NCBI GenBank assembly: GCA_009733575.1
Contig: ML769785.1
Span: 1 to 55,132 of the forward strand
From: Gymnopus androsaceus JB14
Taxonomy: Eukaryota; Basidiomycota; Agaricomycetes; Agaricales; Omphalotaceae
Direction: 5' to 3'
Length of the DNA: 55,132 bases
Part shown: positions 1 through 9,251 of the stretch, piece after piece
Layout: each line of letters begins with the position of its first letter
Position numbering within the stretch: position 1 is the first letter of the stretch
Notes under the pieces: generated by a model
What the model saw: only the letters and a program-made list of their open reading frames with translations
What the model was told of the DNA's origin: nothing
Database searches by the model: none
Made by a program: the position numbers and the translations under genes

Positions 1-891
1 AAGACCTTTTACATGCGGAAAAGACCATGTTTTCCCAGTGGAAAAGACCATTAATTTTGTTTCCTTTTTCGAAAGGAATTGTGGCAATTTACCCAGCGAA
101 ATTGACCTTCTTTTCCCAGTGGAATGCTGATTAGATTTCACAGAGTTTTTCAGCCAGGATTATATATGGAAAAGATACTTTTTTTCTTTATATTTTTCAG
201 GTGGGATTTGTATTCTTTTTCAGTGGGAATCTGTGGCGGAAAACTTTATTATTTACAAACTATTTTCCTGAAATAATTCTGGCCTCCATTTATTCAATCC
301 CATGGAGTGATTGTGGGTTGATCATGGGCAGCCATTGATCTCGTCGAGAGAGTCGCCAAAGAAAGCATTGATTTTGTCTTCCTCGCCTTCAGCCCCACCT
401 TCGTCGGTCTCAAATGTGATAGCAGCCTTTGATTTACCCTTCCCCTTGCTCTTTGCCTTGCCACTGGTTTTGGTTTTGGTGGCTTGGGGGTGGCAGGGGC
501 ATTGGCATCGGGCTCCTCTTCCTCTACAATGGCCAGGGCTGTTTGAGGTGTCAATTAGTGGGGTTGCATGCATGGTTGCTTTGGTAGGTTGCACTTACAA
601 GGGGCTACTGTCTTACTCTTGCCTTTGTTCGGCTTGGGTTTAGGAGCAATGATAGAGCCAGCATCAGACTCCTCAGCCTCGGAAGTGGGAGCAGAAGTGT
701 GAGCTTTTGTTTGAGACCTGGTAGTTCGGGGGAGTCCAATGAGTTCTAGTAATTAGTCCAGCTGTTTCTTTGAGAGATAAAAAGACTTGCCTTGGGCAAT
801 CTGCTCATCGCTAGCCTGGTCTTCCTTGCGTTCTGCTTTGGCAGCCTTCTCCTTCTTTGTGAGTTTCTTTTTCTTTGCCTTTGTATCCTTT

Positions 892-1767
892 CAACCGATG
901 CTGTAAAGCCTTTTAAAAAAATGTTGATAAGACTTCGTAGAGCTTTTGTAAAGAGCTACGATAACTTCTGGAGCCTCGGGAATATGGCCGGGCAGCTGCT
1001 AAAATCCTGGCCTGGCACCCAGGGCGCTTATTCGGCGGCCCACGGCACCTTCGGCACCCTCCCAAAATGGCAGAATACCATCAAATACTGTTTATCCATA
1101 AGTTTTTAAAAAGATTGTGATAAGGTGATACACCTAGCCCGATGCCCGCCCACTGGCACCTATAGCATAGTGCGCTCACCGGCGCTTATTTTCGACAAAA
1201 AAAAATGTCGGTGATTAGGCTTGATAAATACTGAAAAAATCATGAAAAATACTGAAAATATTCAGGCAGTGGGAATGCACCCTGTACCGACTTTAATTCT
1301 TGTCACATGATTTGGGACTTGATTTTAGCGCCCACAGGGGCTTATTTTGTGGAAAAATCGAAAATTAGGCCTCATAAATGCCCGGAAAAATCCTGGAAAA
1401 ATTGTAAAAAATGTGGAAAATATTCAGGGATGTATCACAATCACATGACCCTTGGATCTTCTTGCAAAAAAAACCCAATAATGGATAATAATCACAAAAA
1501 ATCAGAAATTTCTCATAAAACAGCAGCAGGGGTAGGGATATACACCATACCATATATGGTTATGATGACATTCTATAAATATGATTAGAGTGGCACTGTA
1601 AAATATGGTCATAGTGGCACTATAAAATATGGTCATGGTGGCATTGTATGAATATGGTTAAAGTGGCACTATATTTACAGTGGCACCAGTATGATTACAG
1701 TGGCACTATAAAATATGGTCATGCTGGCACTATATGAGTATGGTTAAAACATTACCATATAAATTAT
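892..1767 (+). repeat. Left arm of the long inverted repeat
   Basis: Pairs with 3314-4299 in reverse complement, including the block around TAAGACTTCGTAGAGC and AT-rich tandem motifs of the type AATATGGTCATAGTGGCAC at 1590-1740. It resumes after the nested MITE at 2202. Confidence 0.8.
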
Positions 1768-2193
1768 TAGTGTGTGGCCCAGGTATGCTGGGTGAGCCAG
1801 GTTTCCGGGTCAGGTGGCTGTGCTGGGTTGGGTTGGGTCCAGCTCTGCAGACCCGAGACCCACCTGGATCCATCCAGGGTCAAGAATATTTTTTGCGTAT
1901 TGATCTCATAGCTGTACTTGATCTTAGTAAATTTGTAGTACTGTACTGTTTTTTTTGATGCAGGAATACCTGAAACCTCAATTATGATGTCATATCACAA
2001 AAAATTCGAGTTCTTTTTGGTTATGATGTCATTATTGGTTTGTATTTCTATATGGGATTCCTGGTGTCTGGGAGAAACTGTAACCTAACCCAACCATGAG
2101 AAACCCATACCTGTCAAACCAGGTATGGGTATAGCCTTGGCTCCAGGTTGGGTTGATGTTTTGGGCACCCAACCTGACCCGAGTCACACACTA
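1768..2193. mobile_element. hAT-type MITE nested in the left arm
   Basis: A 426-bp insert begins TAGTGTGTG and ends CACACACTA. It is flanked by the perfect 8-bp duplication TAAATTAT (1760-1767 and 2194-2201). The right arm of the host palindrome preserves the pre-insertion sequence (ATATAAATTATAAATAC near 3005-3030), which proves insertion after the palindrome existed. Eight-base duplications and short TIRs of this kind are typical of hAT elements. It has no coding capacity. Confidence 0.85.
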
Positions 2194-2581
2194 TAAATTA
2201 TAAATACAGTTATGGTACTGCCATGTAAATATGGTTATGGAACAGCCACTAGGGATCTGCACTATAACTGTACAATATGGCTTACAGTTACAGTTATACA
2301 GGTACTTGTAATTGTTTGGAGTAAATTCATCCTCAAGGTTTTGGTATCTTTTCTGTTGTTTTCTATTGTGTATTTTTCCGAAATCCATGAACAGTTGGTT
2401 GTAATAGTACAAGAGTACCCAGTCCTGATGATACTATGCATATACTCACACTGAGTTATCAGTACTACTCCAATACAGCCATATCATTCTAGTCATAGCA
2501 GTACCATAACATATAAAAGTAGGGCTGCAATTAACACAAGTCATATCATGCTTCTGTACCAGTATATCACAGTACCTTAGC

Positions 2582-2659
2582 TGTCAATGTACTTGTATAT
2601 CCCAAGTCACCCAAACTCCATCACATGAGTTACCTTTCTGAGTTACAAGTACATTGACA
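2582..2659. repeat. Hairpin in the loop of the foldback element
   Basis: A 16-bp perfect inverted repeat (TGTCAATGTACTTGTA at 2582-2597, complement at 2644-2659) separated by 46 bp. Confidence 0.7.
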
Positions 2660-3050
2660 CTACACTTGCATTGGTATTGTAGTACTGTAACTGTCATAAC
2701 TCAGACATAAAGCCATATCCTATGTTAGTGAATATACTGGTTAGTTTCATCCATGGTACTGAGCTATACTGTACTCATAGTCAATACATGATTGAATAGT
2801 TAGTCAAAACCAGTAATGATACTGTAATCTTGCTGTATGAGATACCTGTACAGCAACCATATAAATATGGCTGTAAAAAGTGTCCTCAGACACTCTTTAC
2901 AGTACAATTACAAGTACCTGTATAACTGTAACTGTAAGCCATATCATACAGTCATAGTGCGGATCCCTAGTGGCTGTTCCATAACCATGTTAACATGGCA
3001 GTACCATAACTGTATTTATAATTTATATGGTGATATTTTAACCATATTTA

Positions 3051-3313
3051 CAGTGACAGCAAAATCAAACCCGCACCCCCGATTCAGAAACTGCATGCGT
3101 CGCCAGCTCTTACCACACAGAAAAAGTCCACCTCATGTCAACATTAGTAATTTTCAGGTGAATATGGCCTGTATTCACACCAGGAATAGCACAGAGTACA
3201 GTACATAGTTGTAATACTACAGTATTGCCAAAAAAGCAGTACAAAAAAAGTTTAGCGCCAGGAATGTATGCGGCTCCCAAATCAGGGGTGCAGGTTTGAT
3301 TTTGCTGTCACTG
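3051..3313. mobile_element. TA-flanked Tc1/mariner-like MITE nested in the right arm
   Basis: A 263-bp insert with terminal inverted repeats CAGTGACAGCAAAATCAAAC and its complement, flanked by TA at 3049-3050 and 3314-3315. CAGTG termini with TA duplications are characteristic of Tc1/mariner-derived MITEs. It is absent from the paired left arm, so it postdates the palindrome. Confidence 0.8.
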
Positions 3314-4299
3314 TATATGGTGGTACCATAACAATATTCATACAGTGCTACTGTAAGAATATTTATACAGTGCCACTGTAACCATATTTATATGGTGCCA
3401 CTGTAGATATAGTGCCACCCTAACCATATTCACACAGTGCCACCATGACCATATTTTATAGTGCCACTGTAATCGTACTGGTGCCACTGTAAATATAGTG
3501 CCACCCTAACCATATTCACACAGTGCCACCATGACCATATTTTATAGTGCCACTGTAATCGTACTGGTGCCACTGTAAATATAGTGCCACTCTAATCATA
3601 TTTATAGAATGTCATCATAACCATATATGGTATGGTGTATATCCCTACCCCTGCTGCTGTTTTATGAGAAATTTCTGATTTTTTGTGATTATTATCCATT
3701 ATTGGGTTTTTTTTGCAAAAGATCCAGGGTCATGTGATTGTGATACATCCCTGAATATTTTCCACATTTTTTACAATTTTTCCAGGATTTTTCCGGGATT
3801 TATGAGGCCTAATTTTCGATTTTTCCTCAAAATAGCCCCTGTGGGCACTAAAATCAAATCCCAAATCATGTGACAAAAATTAAAGCGGCACAGGGTGCAT
3901 TCCCACTGCCTGAATATTTTCAGTATTTTTCATGATTTTTTCAGTATTTATCAAGCCTAATCACCGACATTTTTTGTCCAAAATAAGCGCTGGAGGCCGG
4001 GAAATAAGCGCTGGTGAGCGCACTATGCTATAGGTGCCAGCGGGCGGGCATCGGGCTAGGTGTATCACCTTATCACAATCTTTTTAAAAACTTATGGATA
4101 AACAGTATTTGATGGTCTCTGCCATTTTGGGAGGGTGCCGAAGGTGCCGTGGGCTGCCGAATAAGCGCCCTGGGTGCCAGGCTGGATTTTAGCAGCTGCC
4201 CGGCCATATTCCCGGGGCTCCAGAAGTTATTGTAGCTCTTTACAAAAGCTCTACGAAGTCTTATCAATATGTTTTTAAAAAGCCTTACTGCATACTGTG
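3314..4299 (-). repeat. Right arm of the long inverted repeat
   Basis: Reverse complement of 892-1767 with scattered substitutions. It carries an extra 86-bp tandem duplication (3409-3580) that the left arm lacks. Confidence 0.8.
3409..3580 (+). repeat. Two tandem 86-bp units
   Basis: Units start at 3409 and 3495 (ATAGTGCCACCCTAACC) and are essentially identical; a partial third begins at 3581. The duplication is confined to one arm of the foldback element and is therefore recent. Confidence 0.85.
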
Positions 4300-4539
4300 A
4301 TCCTTTGAGTTTGATTTGATGGGGACTATGACTGGTTGTTGAGTAGAAACAACGGGGCTAGTGACGGGAGTGGCGTGAATGCTTCCCTCGACTCCACTCT
4401 TGTCCGTGAGTGCGTCAAGTGCGTGGATGAGGGTTTCAGTGCTATCAGGTTGAGCGTCCGGGGTGTGTTCCACAGGAGGAGAGGAAGCTTGGGTGGTCTG
4501 ATCAATGCTTGCATCTTTCGAGGAGGCAATGTTGTACCA

Positions 4540-4625
4540 GTAATGCAATGTGGGATGGCTGCAGCCACAGCCTGCATTCCAATGTTGGATGGGTTTTGCT
4601 GTAGCAGGAACTTGGCCTGACATTA
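4540..4625 (-). repeat. Exon-like repeat, copy 1
   Basis: On the minus strand it encodes MSGQVPATAK and a Cys/His-rich GCGCSH stretch. A close copy in opposite orientation lies at 5772-5880. Confidence 0.6.
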
Positions 4626-4739
4626 CAATGTGGGACAGGCTATATGATTTGTGCATTGGGGCACAATGCAGTCATGTGATCTAAACTTAAAATGCTTATA
4701 CAACCTGAATGAGGCATCGCAGGAAAAAACTGACACCCC

Positions 4740-4900
4740 CCCTTGGATTTGTCAGACCACCCTGAATCCAACCCTGACCTTACCCTGGACCTTAACCTTA
4801 ACCCTGACTGAGCGGGGGCAAGCCCCCGCACCCCCATGACTTTGTCCTCATCCCTAACCCTAACCTCCCAACCCCTAACCCCTAACCTTACCATACCCAC
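4740..4900. other. Degenerate CCCTAA-like tract with GC hairpin
   Basis: Contains repeated AACCCTGACC, CCCTAACCCTAACC and CCCCTAACC motifs in irregular spacing, plus a perfect 8-bp GC hairpin (GCGGGGGC, AA, GCCCCCGC) at 4812-4829. It resembles interstitial, decayed telomere-type sequence but has no long perfect array. Confidence 0.5.
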
Positions 4901-4904
4901 TTCA

Positions 4905-5575
4905 TGTATGGACCAGGTTAGGGCAAGGGGGGTCCGGAATCAAAATTACTGAGATCGTGTGTAAAAGTTTTTTGGTACCACGATGATGATGATATAAAAG
5001 GAAATCACTGTCATCACCTGTTTGTTTTGGGCGCCTAGCCGTGAAATTTCTTCAATTTCCCTTCATTGCATGCAATTCAAGCCATATAAGGCACATTAAA
5101 CAGTATCTATAATAAGCTACAATAGTAATACAAACATTTATTGCTGGATGCAAAGTGAGATAGCATGAAAATGCATTTGCAGCAAGAAAAACAGTCCAAT
5201 ATCAGCACAAAGTCTGCAGGGTCACAAGATGAAGGACTAAGGGTCGGTAGGAAGGATTGGTACAGCACGACCAATGACCATGCTTCATCATGTTGTCTTC
5301 CAAACGGGATGAAAGATTCGCATTAACGTGATGAATGATCATGAGTCTGGTGTGAGTCCAGTGGGCACTTCAATATGACATGTGTTCAGTCACCTGAACT
5401 TTCAAGAAATTGTTCTTTTACTTGCGATTCTTTCAAACCTTGCTCAATTTTTGTAAGGGCTCAGCCCATACAACTTAAAGTACATTAGAAGATATGTGTC
5501 TATTCAAATTTGTTGTATCTACAACAAGGAAAAAGTTGAGGTCAGATTACACTTTTCCCTATATGAAAGTTTGAG
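4905..5575. other. AT-rich region without recognisable genes
   Basis: No convincing ORF, splice pattern or repeat was seen on either strand. Confidence 0.5.
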
Positions 5576-5771
5576 CACCCAATGACTACACAAGCAAACA
5601 AACCACACGATCTCAGTGCTTTGGATGCCGGACCCCCTAACTATTCCTTTTTGAGGTCATTTCCTGACACTAATCCATTTTTTGAATTTTTCCCATGGTC
5701 ATGTGCTAGGGTTATGATGTGCAATCAGTTGCCAAAAGTAGTAATTTGCAATGCTCAAATGTACACCCAGC

Positions 5772-5880
5772 CCACATTGTAATGTCAGGCCAAGTTCCTG
5801 CTACAGCAAAACCTGTCCAACATTGGAATGCAGGCTGTGGCTGCAGCCATCCTACATTATATTATGGGTACAGCATAGGG
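5772..5880 (+). repeat. Exon-like repeat, copy 2 (inverted relative to copy 1)
   Basis: Nearly the same coding stretch as 4540-4625 but on the plus strand, again starting MSGQVPATAK and containing GCGCSHPTL. The flanking DNA is unrelated, so only a short segment is shared. Confidence 0.6.
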
Positions 5881-6507
5881 TGTTTCGACGGTTCGGGAGT
5901 TGGTGTAGAGGGAGACATGGTTATCAAGTGAGTTCTGGTGGTAGTTTGAAAGGGAGATGGGGACCAGGATGCATCGTCTTTTAATATAGGGTGAGCGCTT
6001 GTAACACACAAAGAGGTTGTTTCATCATACCTCATCCTTTGTCCGAATCACTTTGGGAAAGAAATTCCTCTGCTCTTTGTTGTTGAGCATGAGGCTATAT
6101 CAAGTTGGCTCCAGTATTCCAGGTAAGGGTCTGGCATGAGGAGGAAGACGAGATGGTTGTGGTTTTCAGACAGCAATTTTTGTCATCATTATGGCAGTTC
6201 TCATTGTCATTTATGTTTGTTCGAGCTTGAATTATTGGCCCAGCAATAGTTGAAAAACATATGTAAACAAAGAACTGGATCACAGTCCGAGTTCGTGTGC
6301 TGTGCGCTGGGCGCCATGTACGCATTCTCGTCATTTGCAATGACACAGGGAGCTGAAATTTTCACTGGATCCTGGTTCCAAGCCTACTCTGCTGAGCTTT
6401 CACTCGTAAGAATAAGCTTAGCCTGCAAGAAGCCATTCCCTGCCACTGTGTTGATCGTGGGAAACTCGGACCATGATGGTGGTTCGAGATCAAGGAGCTC
6501 CTCATGC

Positions 6508-6597
6508 AGCGCTCATAGCACCCATAGCACCCATAGCAAGGTCCCCATCTGTCCAGAGCTATGGATTGCTATGGACTGCTATAGATCGCTATGGATT
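6508..6597. repeat. Palindromic cluster of CCATAGC / GCTATGG motifs, 1
   Basis: Several CATAGCA/CCATAGC motifs read forward, then after about 25 bp several GCTATGG motifs in the opposite orientation, so the cluster can form an imperfect hairpin. Confidence 0.6.
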
Positions 6598-7032
6598 GTA
6601 TATTTCACGGCATGTTGTCTGTCAGCTGTTCAATTCAAAACTAAATATATCCTTGTTTCGAAATCACTTCCCTCACTCGGCGGCGGCGACACTCGCTGAA
6701 CCAAAATTTAAATAATCATAATCTTATAATATTATATGGGCATGTTCATGGTAGTACACATAGTACAATAGTGTGGCGAAACTAGTATAACTAAAGTACT
6801 AGTTCTTACATATACTACAGTAAGCGGTAGCCCTCACCAAAATATTGGAGATGTCAGATGAACCGAGAATATCCAAAACCAAAGTCGTAACTCAGTGTTG
6901 ACTTGGAAAAAAATTGGGGAAGTTGCGAGAACGCATCCTGGATGTGTCGACTCTTATATATGGTTGGCGGGAGAGAATGACAGCTGTCAAATGCTTGACA
7001 GTTGGTTTGAACACTCAGAAATCCCACAGGAG

Positions 7033-7126
7033 CTCATAGTAAGCCATAGCAGGCCATAGAAGCCATAGTGCTGTAGAGCACTATGGCTTGCTATGGCTTG
7101 ATATGGCTTGCTATGGCTGCTATGAC
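7033..7126. repeat. Palindromic cluster of CCATAGC / GCTATGG motifs, 2
   Basis: AGCCATAGC-type motifs on the left (7041-7070) mirror CTATGGCT motifs on the right (7078-7120). The arms are about 30 bp, centred on TGCTGTAGAGCA. Same motif family as the cluster 500 bp upstream. Confidence 0.65.
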
Positions 7127-9251
7127 CATTACCCAGGTTTTGCCGATGTTGCTGTGCCACAGCAAGGTGCTACATGCCAGGTCCTCTCTCTTCATGCACA
7201 TGAGCTCTATGCAGTCCAAAGTTAGAGCTCCCTCAGTGCCCACCAAAATCAAAAAAGAGCACCTTGAATATCCTTTGAAATGTAGCCTAGCCCTAAGCAA
7301 TTTTGAACAGGCTTGAATCACAGATATACATAGAAAAGATACCAATTCTTACTTCAATACAACTTATGTTTCCCTAGCGGTGAAGTAGTCAATGTAAGGC
7401 TGAATTTGATTCATGAAATCTTCCGAATGTTGTTCATTGGGCCATTCATGGCAAGAGAGATGATCCAATTTGAGTTAACCTTGAGGGTTTCCTGACAACA
7501 TGAAATCGATAAAACTCTAAAAATGTTCCAAAAAGCATACAACATACTCATGATCTACTTCGGTGTTTTTCTCAATTTTATCCACTCCATATTCATAAAC
7601 AAGTTGGATGAGAGTTTTTACGAGGCTAGGTGAGCTCTACATCGAGAGGAATCAGCAACCGTGTGATTTATTTTTCCTAGAACAACTTGGTTGATGGCTC
7701 ACCTTATAGGCTTTGATGATATCGCAGACCAGCAAGGCCAAAGGGGCAAGAGGATCATCAATCTGTTGTGCTTTTGTTATGTTCTCGTATGCAGATTAAT
7801 CAAAACATAGATAGAAGGACGGAGAACAGTGCTAGTAGACTGGGAGGACGGTTGTGCCTCCATCGCCAAAGATGACACTTTTAGACCCGCACCAAGGCTT
7901 ATGAAGGTGAATATCTGGCAGGAAGCTCGGAACACTGAAACGTGTATGATCACCCTGCAAGAACTTCTGAGCTCTGAGCAATCAACTACTGCTGGTCAAA
8001 CAAAGCATAGGGGAACAGAGGAGGCTGGAATCGTATAAATGCAATCCATTAGGGAACGAAACAGGCCCCTAAAAGCTGTCTACCAATGTCAATGTTCAAG
8101 TCATAGTTACAAGAGCTAGGGTTACAGACACCCTCGTACTAAGGAGATCCGAGTTGACTGGGGTACAAGCTAAAAGAAACACTCCAGTGCGTGGCCCTGA
8201 AAGCACATATATCCCGGCGGTTACCTGTATGGTATGTACTTCTCTCGGGTTCAACACCCTGAGATCTTAGCTGAAAAGAGCACCTCCTCCATTGTAAGTA
8301 GTTCACCAATTCGATCTTCAGCAGTCATAAAATCTACCAAGTGGAACAAGCAATCGCCTGGCCAACCTGTCAATATTAATCGAGGCTGCACTAAGGAAAA
8401 GGCAAAATGGGCACATGAGAGGAAGATGCATGCGCTTTCATGCAACATTCAATAGATCCGTACCGACAACATAATATCAACATATACTATGGTACGCAGG
8501 GATATGCTTCCGATGCAGTAGGGGCACAATGAAAGAAGCTATTAAAATTCTGAGTAGACAGATCGTTTTGGCCTACCTCAAAACCCCCAAATTGAGCTTT
8601 CTAGATTTTTTACGATTTTCCTCGTTGCGTCGGGCGCTGCCCGAGCAAAAACAAGGATATGCTGTTTTTTGATGGCTGTAGTCACCGTCCTGTCACGTAG
8701 CGGCAGAACCGGCAGTCTCACAGAACCGCCGATGATGCGCTCAGAATCGATGACGTTGTCAAAATCAGATTGTGTTGGTCACTGCCGAGCGGAACGGCAC
8801 AGTCGATTGTCACGCTCGAGCTCTCTCTTTACCGGTTCCTCTCTCCATCATGCTATTCTTTATATTTCCCTTAGAAATTTTAGATCTGACCTCTTATGAT
8901 ATTCACTTGGGCGTGTAGCACTTCACCCGCACTTTTGTAGTTCATTTTCTTGTGTTCCTGAATGTTTGATGGGTGTATGCAACTCTCTCCGCTCAATGTT
9001 TCTTTTAGTGTACTCATTTGTCTTAAGTATACCTTCCACAAAGTATCTGGCACTGACAAATACAAGGTAAAGATGTTGTAAAATAATCGTAAAAGCTGCC
9101 CGATTACAGAGACTGGCTTCATCGAGCATTTTATGTAAAAAAGCATATCCCTGTCCGCAGCATATCCCTGCGTACCATAGTAGCAGCTGCAATATACCTA
9201 CTTAGTGTACTCGGACATACACCTGAAGGATGTACACAATCGGCCTAATCA

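Larger units (their letters stand above)
892..4299. mobile_element. Long-inverted-repeat (foldback) element, 3.4 kb
   Basis: The two halves are reverse complements over roughly 1 kb each: 892-1767 continuing at 2202-2320 pairs with about 2900-3050 continuing at 3314-4299. A loop of about 0.6 kb lies between the arms. The ends align loosely (CAaccgATGCtGTAAaG against CAcagtATGCaGTAAgG). They are flanked by ATCCTTT at 885-891 and 4300-4306, a likely target duplication; the eighth base differs. The target ORF is restored in frame when the element is removed, which fixes both ends. No transposase is encoded, so it is non-autonomous. The superfamily is uncertain; a hAT-like 8-bp duplication with one mismatch is possible. 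Two further elements are nested in the arms. Confidence 0.8.
322..4656 (-). pseudogene. Lysine-rich hypothetical gene split by a nested transposon
   Basis: Read on the minus strand, the right part (4656 to 4300) encodes a Ser/Thr/Pro-rich segment ending in KSNSKD. If the inserted element (892-4299) and one copy of the 7-bp duplication are removed, the frame continues without a break at 891 into a Lys-rich run (TKAKKKKLTKKEKAAKAERK). It then continues through a stop at 753-755 (TAA where Gln would fit) into an acidic/basic tail. A 60-bp intron with GTAAGT and CAG ends lies at 539-598, and one frameshift near 480 is needed to reach the acidic end that stops at 322. Composition suggests a low-complexity nuclear-type protein, but I do not recognise a family. 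A second copy of its first exon, in inverted orientation, lies at 5772-5880, so the gene belongs to a repeated family. Confidence 0.55.
5890..9240. other. Gene-poor region, nothing recognised apart from GCTATGG clusters
   Basis: Contains several short ORFs of 60-150 codons with no recognisable domain, no consistent intron phases and low-complexity composition. None is supported as a gene. Two palindromic clusters are listed separately. Confidence 0.45.

Noticed and set aside
4780..4895. True telomere or chromosome end
   Set aside because: Repeats are irregular and short, and unique gene-like sequence continues on both sides.
6250..6699. 149-codon plus-strand ORF
   Set aside because: Runs through the palindromic GCTATGG cluster (repeated SAHSTHSTHS), has no recognisable domain and no exon structure.
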